Notes: generated from the sequence alone by a model not told the origin. A DNA stretch of 64,000 bases from Arenibacter certesii DSM 19833 (GCF_000429545.1 NZ_AUCB01000011.1:62001-126000), one strand, 5' to 3'; positions 28,588 to 37,497 are shown, counted from the stretch's first letter. Numbers and translations are program-made.

Positions 28588-28723
28588 TATTCTTTCTCAT
28601 AATAGTGGCCTTGGTGAAAATCAATTCAGGATACTATGGTTAAAAATGCTATATATATTATATTCGTTATAATAGGTGCTAATATGGCCCTTTAATTCAA
28701 CGAAGATTTTTAATACCAACAGC

Positions 28724-30145
28724 ATGAAATCAACAAATAAATTCTCCGGTTTATACACTGATCAGTACCAACTATCAATGGCTGAGGGCTATTTTTTGGC
28801 CGGGAGGGGGACAGATAGTGTCAATTTCGATTATTTTTTTAGAAAAAATCCTTTTGGAGGTGGATTTACCATTTTTGCAGGATTACAAGACCTTTTTGAA
28901 ATGATAGAAGACTTTAGGTTTAATTCGGAGGCTATTGATTTTCTACACAAAAGAGGCTTTCACAGTAGTTTTCTGGATTACTTAAAGGACTTTAAATTTA
29001 AGGGGACTTTACATGCGCCGCAAGAGGGAGAAGTCGTTTTTCCTAATGAACCGACAATTACAGTTGAAGGAAATATTATTGAGGCTCAACTTTTGGAAAC
29101 CTTATTACTAAATACCATCAATTATCAATCTCTTATCGCTACAAAGGCAAACAGACTACGACATTCTGCGGGGGATAGGGGTGTAATGGAATTTGGAATG
29201 CGACGAGCACAAGGATGGGCCGTTATCCATGGTAGTAGGGCAGCGGTAATTGGTGGGGTAGATAGTACATCAAATGTGCTGAGCGCCTATTTGTACGGAT
29301 TGGAATCTTCTGGGACCCAAGCTCATTCCTGGATACAAAGTTTTAAGGATGAAATAACGGCCTTTAGGGTTTATGCCGAAACCAGGCCCAAGAACTGCGT
29401 GTTGCTGGTAGACACCTATCATACCCTCAATAGTGGCGTACCCAATGCAATCGTTGTTGCAAAGGAAATGGAGAAAAAAGGAGAACGACTCTCCGGTATT
29501 AGATTAGATAGTGGGGACTTGGCCTACTTGTCTAAAAAAGCGAGAATAATGTTGGATGATGCCGGGTTGAGAGGAGTAAAAATTATTGCATCTAATCAGT
29601 TGGATGAATACATCATTAAAAGTCTTATTGACCAAGGAGCAAAAATTGATGCATTTGGGGTAGGAACTAGTCTGATTACTGGGCGAGAAGATGGGGCATT
29701 GGACGGCGTCTACAAACTGAGTCAGGTTAACCAAAGACCTACCATAAAACTATCTGAAGATGTGTATAAATTGACACTCCCCGGAAAAAAGAAAATTGTA
29801 AGGTACTATAACGGGGAGAATAAACTATATGCCGATGCTATTGTACTAGCAGAAGAAAATTTATCGGAAATAGACACTATTTATCATCCTCAATACGCCG
29901 ATAAAAAATCGGACGTAAGCGGATTAAAAAGTGAGGTCCTAGTTTCCAAAGTTTTTGAAAATGGTAAGGTTCTTGCCCCCAAAAAAGAGGTAAGGGAAAT
30001 TTCAGAATATAGAAAATATAGAGTTTCCCAATTGTCCGAGGAGCATAAGCGGTTCGAATTTCCTCATATTTATAAGGTAGGATTAAGCGATGCCCTCATT
30101 AAACTGAGAGAAAAGCTATTGGCTGATATTAAAAAGAAAAAATAG
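28724..30145 (+). CDS. pncB: Nicotinate phosphoribosyltransferase
   Basis: A 473-residue enzyme from the ATG at 28724; a GTG at 28676 in the same frame would add 16 residues unlike the family. It converts nicotinate and PRPP to nicotinate mononucleotide with ATP in the Preiss-Handler NAD salvage route. Motifs are FSGLYTDQYQLSMAEGYF at the start, GVMEFGMRRAQG, the conserved SGTQAHSW containing the phosphorylated-His region, and IRLDSGDLAYLSKKAR with the DSGD substrate loop. Length and motif order are those of type-III bacterial/eukaryotic enzymes. No other NAD gene is adjacent. Confidence 0.93.
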   Translation: MKSTNKFSGLYTDQYQLSMAEGYFLAGRGTDSVNFDYFFRKNPFGGGFTIFAGLQDLFEMIEDFRFNSEAIDFLHKRGFHSSFLDYLKDFKFKGTLHAPQEGEVVFPNEPTITVEGNIIEAQLLETLLLNTINYQSLIATKANRLRHSAGDRGVMEFGMRRAQGWAVIHGSRAAVIGGVDSTSNVLSAYLYGLESSGTQAHSWIQSFKDEITAFRVYAETRPKNCVLLVDTYHTLNSGVPNAIVVAKEMEKKGERLSGIRLDSGDLAYLSKKARIMLDDAGLRGVKIIASNQLDEYIIKSLIDQGAKIDAFGVGTSLITGREDGALDGVYKLSQVNQRPTIKLSEDVYKLTLPGKKKIVRYYNGENKLYADAIVLAEENLSEIDTIYHPQYADKKSDVSGLKSEVLVSKVFENGKVLAPKKEVREISEYRKYRVSQLSEEHKRFEFPHIYKVGLSDALIKLREKLLADIKKKK

Positions 30146-30317
30146 AAATATAGCATTATAGAGAAAAATATGGTACTATTACTAATGAGAGGGAAGTAGG
30201 GGGTAATAAGTTAATGTAGTATCTTCCTCAGTTTAATGAAAGAGTTTAATTTATAATATCTCTCCCTATTTTAACCGATTGATAAAATAATTATAACCAA
30301 AACACCCATTTAACCTT

Positions 30318-30482
30318 ATGGAAATCTTTCGCTTTTTTCCCTTTCTCTTCATGATTATTTATCTAGCAATATTTTTTGGAATTCTTTATTTAATCTATAA
30401 ATGGGTAAATAAATTTATTGCACTGAAACAAGAACATAACGAGCTGCTTAGAGAAATTATTATGCGGATGGATAAAAGATAA
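30318..30482 (+). CDS. Small single-pass membrane protein, 54 residues
   Basis: A short frame, ATG at 30318 to TAA at 30480-30482. The protein has a hydrophobic N-terminal segment (MEIFRFFPFLFMIIYLAIFF and on to about residue 26), a Lys-Trp positively charged boundary (YKWVNK) and an amphipathic, charged C-terminal helix with heptad-like leucines (LKQEHNELLREIIMRMDKR). This topology, one helix with a cytosolic coil, is common in small regulatory or scaffold proteins of Bacteroidota. It lies 172 bases after pncB on the same strand. I do not recognise a family; coding status rests on the coherent topology. Confidence 0.6.
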   Translation: MEIFRFFPFLFMIIYLAIFFGILYLIYKWVNKFIALKQEHNELLREIIMRMDKR

Positions 30483-30958
30483 TATTAGGTAGCGTCTCTG
30501 CTCGTTAAGCTCATTTGTTCTGACAACTATTGGTCTTTGATAATTGAAATTATACTATTTAACACTATTCCAAACCTAACATAGATAGGGTAGTAAAATT
30601 TAATTGTATAGAAATTTCACCTCAGGAGTTGCTATCTCCCATAGACTTGGTGTAAATGTAATTGTACTTATTGCCAATTTCCTTTCCCTCAGGAGCTTTC
30701 TCCGTCTTTGCGATTTGGGTCAACTCAGTACCAGAAGACATGTTGCTTACAGTTACAGTCCGTGATTCTATTCTATTCTTGTGTCCTTAGATTCTTACCG
30801 GTATTCAATGACCTTTTCCTAGGAGCACTTATAAGCAGTGTCGCAACTAATAAAAAGAATAGCAACGATTATTCTAAATTGAAGCAGTACCTCAGTTAAA
30901 ATCATTAATGCTGCGTAAACATGGTACATAAACTAATTTAAAAAATAAAATAGACCTT
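30483..30958. other. Intergenic region before the histidine kinase 3' end
   Basis: 476 bases. Apart from the possible 39-codon frame on the minus strand (30622-30741) I see nothing certain: no RNA gene, no strong terminator. Confidence 0.4.
30622..30741 (-). pseudogene. Possible coding remnant or 39-residue peptide
   Basis: A minus-strand frame from ATG (30739-30741) to TGA (30622-30624) encodes 39 residues with normal, hydrophilic composition (for example TELTQIAKTEKAPEGKEIG and NKYNYIYTKSMGD). The frame remains open upstream to about 30786 without a start, also with protein-like composition (ESRTVTVSN). This suggests the tail of a lost gene rather than a designed peptide. Family not recognised. 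Confidence 0.25.
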
Positions 30959-33900
30959 TTAAATACCTATTTTCTGGTCTTCAACGGGAAGAAAAATATG
31001 GAAAGTAGCACCGACGCCCAATTCCCCTTTCGCGACAATTGCACCATTATGATTTTCTACTATCCTTTTTATAATGGCAAGACCAATCCCAGTTCCTGGA
31101 TATTCGTTTTTTCCATGTAGCCGCTGAAAAAGTTCAAAAATCTTATCGCTATACCGTTGATCAAAACCAATTCCGTTATCGGTTACCGAAATGCGGCAGT
31201 AGCTATGATCATCCATTAAATTTTCATTTTCTATGGTATTCCCCTTCACAATAGCAGTGCTTATTGTGATGCGTAGAGGTTCTTCTGTTTTAGCGAATTT
31301 TAAGGAATTAGTAAATAGATTGTGAAAGAGCTGTTGAATCTGAAAAGGAATTATATTTACCTCCCCACTAGTTTGAATATCAATGGTAGCATTTTTATCT
31401 AATAATTCTTCTCCAAGGTCATCTTCTACTCGTTCAATAATGCCTCTTAAAGCTACTTTTTTAAAATCTCCCTCTAGATTATGAGTTCGGGAATATGCAA
31501 GCAAATCCTCAATTAGTGACTGCATACGTTCGGCAGACGATTGCATGCGATTAAAAAGATCTAGACCGTATTCTGATAAGGAGTTGCTTTCTTTTTCTGC
31601 TATACGAGAGGCAAAAGTCTGAATTTTTCTTAGTGGCTCTTGTAGATCATGGCTAGAAATATACGCAAAAGATTGAAGCTCCTTATTCATTTTCTGAAGC
31701 TCATTATTTTTTTGTTCTAGTTCTATCTTTTTCTCCTGTAAAGCGTCATCGGCCTCTTTTTTTGCTGTTTGGTCCCGCGTAACTTTAGAAAAACCTATTA
31801 ATTTATTATTATTTCCATGTACAGCTGTAATAACGACACTTGCCCAGAATAGAGTTTTGTCTTTCCTAACCCGCCAGCCTTCTTGTATTGCTTGGCCGTT
31901 TTTTATAGCCTTTTTTAATAATTTTTGGGGTAGTCCACTTTTTTGATCTTCCTCTGTATAAAAGTTGGAAAAACTTTTACCAACAAACTCTTCAGCGGTA
32001 TATCCTTTGATTTTTTCTGCGCCAGCATTCCAGTTCTCCACAATCCCATCCTTATTTAGATATAGAATAGCGTAATCCTGTACTTCTTCCACCATAAGGT
32101 GGTAGCGTTGTTCACTTTCTTTTAAAGACTCATTTAGCTTAAGCAGCTCTGTGGTGCGTTCCCTAACTTGTTTTTCCAGCTCGTTTGTAAACATTTTTTG
32201 TTCTTGAATATCTGTGCTGGTTCCTACCCACATCGTTATTTCACCGTTTTCATTGAATTGAGGTCTTGCTCTACTCAATTGCCATCGATATTCCCCATCA
32301 TGACGATAAAAGCGGTGCTCTATTATAAAATCTTCACCAGAAGCAATAGATTTTTTCCATAATCTAACATTCTCTTCTCTGTCGTCTGGATGTACCATTT
32401 GTAACCACCCATCTTTTCTTATTAATTCTTGCGGAGTAAAACCTGAAAACTTAAATACAGATTGGTTAAAGTAATTTATATTGCCTTGCGGATCTGCAAT
32501 CCAGACAAATTCGGGCATGGAATCTGCTAGAAGTCTAAATTTCTGTTCGCTTTCCTCAAGTCTCTTTTTTGCTTCAATGTGCTCTGTAATATCAGTATTA
32601 CTTCCAAACCAATTGGAAATTTCGCCAGATTCATCATAAACTGGCAAAACACGTGTCAAAAATTGTCTATACCCATTATCAGCACCTTTAAGGGGAAATA
32701 TCATTTCAAATTCTTTTCTTGCTTTTAACGATTGCTGCCACTTCGCTAAAACTTCTTGTAAGTATTCTGGGTGAATTACCTTTTGCCAATTCCATCCTTC
32801 CACTTCTTCCAAGGTTGTACCTGTATAATCCTGCCATTTTTTATTATACCAATAAACACTTCCATTGGCATGAGTCATCCAGGCCATATTAGGTATGTTA
32901 TCTGCTATAGCACGCATTCGAATGGCACTTTCCTTTATTTTTTCTTGACCTCTTATTTGATCTGTAATATCAATAAGGGTGTTAATTACACCACTAATTT
33001 GACCATCATTATTATAAATAGGTTTGGGGTGTGGAATAAAATGCCGTCTGCTACCATTTGGTCTTTCCACCACAAGGATTGGGTTAGTTACCTCACCACC
33101 TTTTAAAGCATGTGACATTGGAAGATCTTCTGATAACACTGGATTACCTTCAAGAGTGAAAATCTTCCATGATCCGGACCATAAATCCTTCCCAATAGCT
33201 GGGGTGTGGCCCCATAACTTAACAGCAGCCTCATTGAAGAGTTGTATATATCCTTCGCTGTCACAGATATATAACGCTACTGGCAACCCATGAACTAAGG
33301 ATTTATATTTAGCTTCACTTTCTTCAATTGTTTTACGGATAATAACGTGATCGGTAACCTCTACACCAAGAGCCATAATCCCATCAATCTCCCCCTTAGC
33401 ATTTACTAGTGGTTCAAAGCTGAAATTAAGATAGATAGTTTCTAATTGTTGGTTTCTAAGTAGTTGTAGTTGATATTCTGATGCAGTAAAAATTTCACCT
33501 GTTTTAAATACCTGATCCACAATTTCTTTTATTCCTTGTGTTTTTAGCTCTTGCAAAACTTCTAAAATGGGTTTATCTTCTACCTCATCAGCAGTTCTGC
33601 CCCATAACTCCAATGCCTTGGAGTTTGCTATTTCTGTAATATGTTCACTGCCTCTAAATATCGCGATTGCCACAGGGGCTTGTCTTATCATGGAGCGTAA
33701 CAAATTCTCACTCTCCTGCAATTCTGTTTTGGCCTTTACGTTATCCGTAGTTTCAGTAAAGGTTATTAATGCTCCATTAACCTTGCCTTCATCATTAAAC
33801 GCAGCACTACAACAGAATGTCCAATATCTATTTTTTGATGCCTTGTTTGTAAGAAATGGCAGATTCTCATTATAATAGGAGACAGGTTTAGTTGTAGACA

Positions 33901-34225
33901 CTACTTCCTTTACCATTGGCCCTAATCGATTCCACATTTCTGGCCATGCTTCAAATCCCCTTTTGCCGATTACGGGATTCTTTTCTTCCCCTTCCAGATG
34001 TATCCTAAAAGCGTCATTATAAAAGCAGATATGCTCCTCTCCCCAAAAATAACACATAGGAAAGGCAGAGTGTAAAATCAAGCCAAGCGTGGAGCATAGG
34101 CTAGTGGGCCATTCTTTAATGTCACCCAATGAAGTTTTATCCCACTCTATTGATTTTATCAAGTCGCCCATTTCACCTCCACCATTGAGGAAAGTGAGTT
34201 CATCCCCTTTTAACGGTTTAGTCAT
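30959..34225 (-). CDS. Multi-PAS sensor histidine kinase
   Basis: A 1,088-residue kinase without transmembrane helices, hence cytoplasmic. About six PAS/PAC domains fill residues 20-840 (PAC ends are marked by repeats such as GALITFTETTDN, GVINTLIDITDQ, FGSNTDITEH, VGTSTDIQEQ and IGFSKVTRDQ). A coiled coil (EKKIELEQKNNELQKMNKEL) leads into the HisKA domain with phospho-accepting His859 in SYISSHDLQEPLRK, then the ATPase domain with N box FTNSLKF, G1 DNGIGF and G2 GTGIGLAI. This PAS-rich, phytochrome-like kinase type commonly pairs with an Rcp1-like receiver; such a gene lies 6 bases upstream. Ligands of the PAS domains are unknown. Confidence 0.92.
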   Translation of the reverse strand: MTKPLKGDELTFLNGGGEMGDLIKSIEWDKTSLGDIKEWPTSLCSTLGLILHSAFPMCYFWGEEHICFYNDAFRIHLEGEEKNPVIGKRGFEAWPEMWNRLGPMVKEVVSTTKPVSYYNENLPFLTNKASKNRYWTFCCSAAFNDEGKVNGALITFTETTDNVKAKTELQESENLLRSMIRQAPVAIAIFRGSEHITEIANSKALELWGRTADEVEDKPILEVLQELKTQGIKEIVDQVFKTGEIFTASEYQLQLLRNQQLETIYLNFSFEPLVNAKGEIDGIMALGVEVTDHVIIRKTIEESEAKYKSLVHGLPVALYICDSEGYIQLFNEAAVKLWGHTPAIGKDLWSGSWKIFTLEGNPVLSEDLPMSHALKGGEVTNPILVVERPNGSRRHFIPHPKPIYNNDGQISGVINTLIDITDQIRGQEKIKESAIRMRAIADNIPNMAWMTHANGSVYWYNKKWQDYTGTTLEEVEGWNWQKVIHPEYLQEVLAKWQQSLKARKEFEMIFPLKGADNGYRQFLTRVLPVYDESGEISNWFGSNTDITEHIEAKKRLEESEQKFRLLADSMPEFVWIADPQGNINYFNQSVFKFSGFTPQELIRKDGWLQMVHPDDREENVRLWKKSIASGEDFIIEHRFYRHDGEYRWQLSRARPQFNENGEITMWVGTSTDIQEQKMFTNELEKQVRERTTELLKLNESLKESEQRYHLMVEEVQDYAILYLNKDGIVENWNAGAEKIKGYTAEEFVGKSFSNFYTEEDQKSGLPQKLLKKAIKNGQAIQEGWRVRKDKTLFWASVVITAVHGNNNKLIGFSKVTRDQTAKKEADDALQEKKIELEQKNNELQKMNKELQSFAYISSHDLQEPLRKIQTFASRIAEKESNSLSEYGLDLFNRMQSSAERMQSLIEDLLAYSRTHNLEGDFKKVALRGIIERVEDDLGEELLDKNATIDIQTSGEVNIIPFQIQQLFHNLFTNSLKFAKTEEPLRITISTAIVKGNTIENENLMDDHSYCRISVTDNGIGFDQRYSDKIFELFQRLHGKNEYPGTGIGLAIIKRIVENHNGAIVAKGELGVGATFHIFLPVEDQKIGI

Positions 34226-34231
34226 AGCAAT

Positions 34232-34684
34232 CTAATTTTCAGGTTCAATAAGAAAGATTTCCTTTTTAGGTTGTAGGCCAATGTTAGCGGTAAGAAGAGA
34301 GATAGCCTTTTTAATTACCGTTTTTAAATCCGAAAAAGCCGCAGGTTTCCGAATATAATGGTGAGCACCTTTGCCATATAGCGTATCAATTACTTGGGGA
34401 TTGTTAGAGGTAGAATAGATTACCACGGGCAAATTTTTTAATTCCTCGCTCTGCTTTATTTCGGTTAAACATTCAAAACCTGTTTTACAAGGCATATTTA
34501 AGTCCAAAAAAAGAATATGTGGAAGATTGGTAAAATTATGCTGAAGATAATTCATTAATTCCACGCCATTATTCATTGTCTTTAACGATACGGGTAAAGT
34601 AAGTTCATCCAAAGCATCTTTGAAAAACATGCAGTCGTCCTCATCATCATCTGCGAGCATTATTTGTATATGGGCATTATTCAT
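34232..34684 (-). CDS. Rcp1-like response regulator paired with the PAS kinase
   Basis: A 150-residue single receiver domain. The acidic pocket is DDDEDD near residue 12, the phosphorylated Asp is in HILFLDLNMPCKTGFE, and the conserved Lys is in HYIRKPAAF. There is no DNA-binding output domain, as in cyanobacterial Rcp1 partners of phytochromes. It is the first gene of a two-gene unit with the multi-PAS kinase (6-base gap), so the two very likely exchange phosphate. Downstream output must be a protein interaction or a further phosphotransfer step. Confidence 0.9.
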   Translation of the reverse strand: MNNAHIQIMLADDDEDDCMFFKDALDELTLPVSLKTMNNGVELMNYLQHNFTNLPHILFLDLNMPCKTGFECLTEIKQSEELKNLPVVIYSTSNNPQVIDTLYGKGAHHYIRKPAAFSDLKTVIKKAISLLTANIGLQPKKEIFLIEPEN

Positions 34685-34877
34685 TCTAATTTCAAATTTA
34701 AAGAACTATAAGAAATAATTATGAGTTATTTTTCCTTGGTTTTAAATGTAGCGAAAATATTATTAAAACCGGTGTTTGGTGAGGATGTCTATTTATTTTT
34801 TTGTTATCAACATTTTACGTCCATGTAATTTAATTTATGGCCTCACAATGCTACAGATTAATGAAAAACGAATGCTA

Positions 34878-34955
34878 TAAGGCCTATCTGTCTGTTCTTT
34901 TTTTGCGGGCGTCCAATTGTTTTCAGTAATCGACTTTTAATTTTCATGGGCTTAC
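34878..34955 (+). repeat. Dispersed intergenic repeat, copy C
   Basis: Aligns to copy B from AAGGC through the TTTTTGCGG-CGTC block (31 of 43 positions, differences mostly C/T and A/G), then AGTAAT and TCATGG-CTT after small gaps. Non-coding. Confidence 0.45.
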
Positions 34956-35073
34956 CATGTCTACTTATAAACACCTTAATCATCCTAAAATTTCAATTCA
35001 TCCAGGCACTTATAATACTAAGCTACATTATGCAAATACTGTAAAGGGTAAATTAATAATGAACTTAATCAGA

Positions 35074-35241
35074 TTATAGGAAAGGACCAAAGTAAAAATC
35101 GACCTTTTCAGTGTCAAAATACTGAAATTGAACTTGCTTTTGCTGTTTGTTGTGCAGACGTAATTTAAACTGGGTTCTATATTGTGGATATCTATTCCCA
35201 GATTTATCCGCTATCCTTTTTATTAAATATATATTTGGCAT
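35074..35241 (-). CDS. Possible small protein, 55 residues
   Basis: A minus-strand frame from the ATG at 35239-35241 to TAA at 35074. The translation is rich in Lys, Gln and aromatic residues with alternating patterns that suggest beta strands (RTQFKLRLHNKQQKQVQFQY, then VDFYFGPFL). It would be transcribed away from the DUF4494 gene, whose start is 16 bases further on. The frame extends upstream into that gene, which is less plausible. No family recognised; may be chance. Confidence 0.3.
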   Translation of the reverse strand: MPNIYLIKRIADKSGNRYPQYRTQFKLRLHNKQQKQVQFQYFDTEKVDFYFGPFL

Positions 35242-35256
35242 CCTAAAAAAATAATT

Positions 35257-35796
35257 ATGAGCGTAACTTGGTACGAGTGCAAAGTAAAATACAGAAAAAC
35301 ACACGAAACAGGAGAACAAAAAGTAACTACGGAAACCTATCTCTTAGATGCTATATCCTATACGGAGGCAGAAACTAGGATTAACGAAGAAATGGCAGCC
35401 TATACAAGTGAGGAGTTTCTAATTACGAATATTAAGGTAGCAAATTTTTCGGAAGTCCATCCTTATGAAAATTCCGATCGATGGTTTAAATCTAAAGTTT
35501 CTTTAATCGCCTATGATGAAGAGAGTGGGAAAGAAAGAAAGACGAATTTATATATGCTGGTACAAGCCAATGACGTAAAAGAGGCGTATGATAATACGAT
35601 AACTGCGATGAAGGGTACCATGGGCGAGTATTCTATTCCTGCAATCACCGAATCACCTATATTGGATGTATTTCCGTACTTTACAGGTGAAGAGGAGCAG
35701 TTGGAAAAATTTAATGCCATTGCAAAAACCGAACCCGAATCTGAATCTGAATCGGAAGACGTTCTAGAAGAGATGGAAGAGAGTGAAAGTAAGTAA
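35257..35796 (+). CDS. DUF4494 domain protein
   Basis: A 179-residue cytoplasmic protein of a family that I associate with DUF4494 and that is widespread in Bacteroidota but uncharacterised. It opens MSVTWYECKVKYRKTHETGE and contains YLLDAISYTEAETRINEEM and the repeat-like second half DRWFKSKVSLIAYDEESGKE, suggesting two related alpha/beta halves. The C terminus is an acidic Ser-Glu tail (EPESESESEDVLEEMEE) encoded partly by a tandem GAATCT repeat at about 35736-35753. A GC-rich hairpin follows the stop. Confidence 0.8.
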   Translation: MSVTWYECKVKYRKTHETGEQKVTTETYLLDAISYTEAETRINEEMAAYTSEEFLITNIKVANFSEVHPYENSDRWFKSKVSLIAYDEESGKERKTNLYMLVQANDVKEAYDNTITAMKGTMGEYSIPAITESPILDVFPYFTGEEEQLEKFNAIAKTEPESESESEDVLEEMEESESK

Positions 35797-35803
35797 TCAA
35801 TGT

Positions 35804-35840
35804 AAAGGCCTCTGATAATAAAAAAGGAGGCCTAAATTTC
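35804..35840 (+). terminator. Probable terminator after the DUF4494 gene
   Basis: Arms AGGCCTC (35806-35812) and GAGGCCT (35827-35833) pair perfectly around a 14-base A-rich loop. Only a short T tract follows, so strength is uncertain. Confidence 0.45.
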
Positions 35841-35934
35841 TTCTGTATTTTAGATAGGCTTAACCTTCAATAGGTATTCTTTGTTCAAAATCCTAAAGAT
35901 TTCTGAACGGAGAAGTTTAATAAATAATAGGCTT

Positions 35935-36075
35935 TTAAGATAGTTCATACGCTGCATCAATCCGTGTTTGGAATTTTTCTTTAATAGATTTATCATCATT
36001 CCATGGTTGCCAGTACTCAAGGGATCGCGTTTCGCTATCTTTATTTTCTAAACTATAGAATACGACACGTTTTAA
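35935..36075 (-). pseudogene. C-terminal gene remnant
   Basis: A minus-strand frame of 46 codons ending in TAA at 35935-35937 has strongly protein-like sequence (SLENKDSETRSLEYWQPWND, then FQTRIDAAYELS) but no start codon before an in-frame stop at 36076-36078. This is what the 3' end of a deleted or frameshifted gene looks like. The parent family is not recognised. It sits next to a palindromic repeat, a plausible site of rearrangement. Confidence 0.4.
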
Positions 36076-36123
36076 TTATAGTTATAAAATTATATCTTGA
36101 CTAATTTAGCTCTTATATTTAGG

Positions 36124-36195
36124 GCGTTCGGGCGGGCTATCCGTTTCAATCCCCCAACCTATGGCTTGGGGGATTTCCGCTGCTATCCCTAACGC
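36124..36195. repeat. REP-like palindromic element
   Basis: A GC-rich 72-base unit in AT-rich DNA. Outer arms GCGTTCGGG (36124-36132) and CCCTAACGC (36187-36195) pair except for one position; an inner hairpin has perfect 8-base arms TCCCCCAA (36150-36157) and TTGGGGGA (36166-36173). GCTATCC occurs on both sides. I recall similar palindromes in flavobacterial intergenic regions but cannot name the family. Located 25 bases before the MFS gene. Confidence 0.55.
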
Positions 36196-36220
36196 AAAAG
36201 AATAAAAATAATCTCCTATA

Positions 36221-37387
36221 ATGAAGAAACAGCTTTCCAACGCTACTTTATATCTAATGAGTATTTCGGCCGGACTTATAGTAGCGAATCTCTACTATAA
36301 TCAGCCGCTATTGCATTTGATTTCAGAATCTTTTGGAGTCACGGAATCTGCGGTGAGTAACGTGGCGCTCGCAACACAATTGGGCTATGCAGGTGGATTA
36401 CTTTTTATTAACCCTTTGGGCGATATGATGTCTAATAAGAAAATTGTACAGTATAATTTTATTTTGATGATTATATCGCTCTTGGCATGCGCAATGTCCA
36501 GTTCCCTAATGCTGTTAATTACTAGTAGTTTTTTTATAGGTTTAAGTTCATCGTTACCTCAACTATTTGTACCCATGGCGGCACAACTTAGTGATGATGA
36601 AGGAAGAGGAAGAGCTATAGGAATCGTTATGAGCGGATTGTTGATTGGGATTTTAGGTAGTAGGGTTATCAGTGGCCTGTTAGGAGAGCAATTTGGATGG
36701 AGGGTGATGTACTATGTGGCCGCAGTAATGATGTTGCTCCTTTTTATACTTCTCCAATTTAAATTGCCGAAAATTACCCCTAAATATAATGGATCCTATT
36801 GGGAGCTGATGAGGTCACTTTGGTATTATTTTAAAACGGAACGCTCGTTGCGTTTAGCTGCAATTAGAGGAGCATTGGCCTTTGCGGGTTTAAGTGCCTT
36901 CTGGACTACGTTGGTTTTCTTAATGGAAGATTCTTTTGGATATGGAAGTGGAATTACAGGAATCTTTGGGTTATTAGGGATTGTAGGTGCCTTGGCAGCG
37001 ACAGTGGTAGGGAAAATGAGCAGTAAGGTAAGTAACAACAAAATTATTCTGTTTTCTAGTATTCTGCTTGTTCTGTCTTGGATGATCTTTCTGTTCTCTA
37101 CCTATTCCCTGATAGGATTAATTATTGGGGTGATATTGATAGACCTAGGATTACAATCTTTGCATATTATTAATCAACATATTATATTTTCAAAAAATCC
37201 TGAGGCCCGGAACCGCGTAAACACAGTTTATATGGTCGCTTTTTTTATCGGAGGCGCTTTAGGAACTACCTTAGGAGCAATTTCCTGGGAAAATTATGGT
37301 TGGCTAGGAGTTTCTGTACTGGGAGGTGTTTTGTCCATAGGTATCCTTGTAGTACACCTTTTTTCTAGACGTAAAGCAACCATCTAG
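36221..37387 (+). CDS. MFS transporter (YnfM/YgaY-like exporter)
   Basis: A 388-residue major-facilitator protein with 12 predicted helices. The start SAGLIVANLYYNQPLLHLI is characteristic of a group of small-molecule exporters related to E. coli YnfM and arabinose or chloramphenicol efflux proteins. The loop after helix 2 has the MFS motif form NPLGDMMSNKKIVQ. No regulator is adjacent and substrate is unknown. The start ATG is 25 bases downstream of a REP-like palindrome, so its promoter must lie within or before that element. Confidence 0.85.
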   Translation: MKKQLSNATLYLMSISAGLIVANLYYNQPLLHLISESFGVTESAVSNVALATQLGYAGGLLFINPLGDMMSNKKIVQYNFILMIISLLACAMSSSLMLLITSSFFIGLSSSLPQLFVPMAAQLSDDEGRGRAIGIVMSGLLIGILGSRVISGLLGEQFGWRVMYYVAAVMMLLLFILLQFKLPKITPKYNGSYWELMRSLWYYFKTERSLRLAAIRGALAFAGLSAFWTTLVFLMEDSFGYGSGITGIFGLLGIVGALAATVVGKMSSKVSNNKIILFSSILLVLSWMIFLFSTYSLIGLIIGVILIDLGLQSLHIINQHIIFSKNPEARNRVNTVYMVAFFIGGALGTTLGAISWENYGWLGVSVLGGVLSIGILVVHLFSRRKATI

Positions 37388-37497
37388 GGGATAAGAAATA
37401 AATGAATTATTAAAGGATAACATTTGGCCCAAGATTAGCTTCGGGAATGCAAATAGAGCTTTTCTTCCTTAAATAGTAACACAAAATAATTTTATAC

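Larger units (their letters stand above)
34685..35256. other. Intergenic region upstream of the two-component pair and DUF4494 gene
   Basis: 572 bases between divergent genes. Contains copy C of the dispersed repeat (34878-34955) and, at its right end, a possible small minus-strand gene (35074-35241). Promoters for both flanking genes should lie here, but no exact consensus was found. Confidence 0.45.
35797..36220. other. Intergenic region, DUF4494 gene / MFS gene
   Basis: 424 bases holding, in order, a terminator hairpin, a minus-strand coding remnant and a REP-like palindromic element directly before the MFS gene. The remainder is AT-rich and featureless. Confidence 0.5.

Noticed and set aside
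30050-30062. GGTTCGAAT-type sequence resembling a tRNA T-loop
   Set aside because: It lies inside the pncB reading frame and has no matching acceptor or anticodon stems.
35736-35755. Tandem GAATCT units as a CRISPR-like or phase-variable repeat
   Set aside because: Only about three units in frame, encoding a Ser-Glu tail; units of six bases do not shift the frame.
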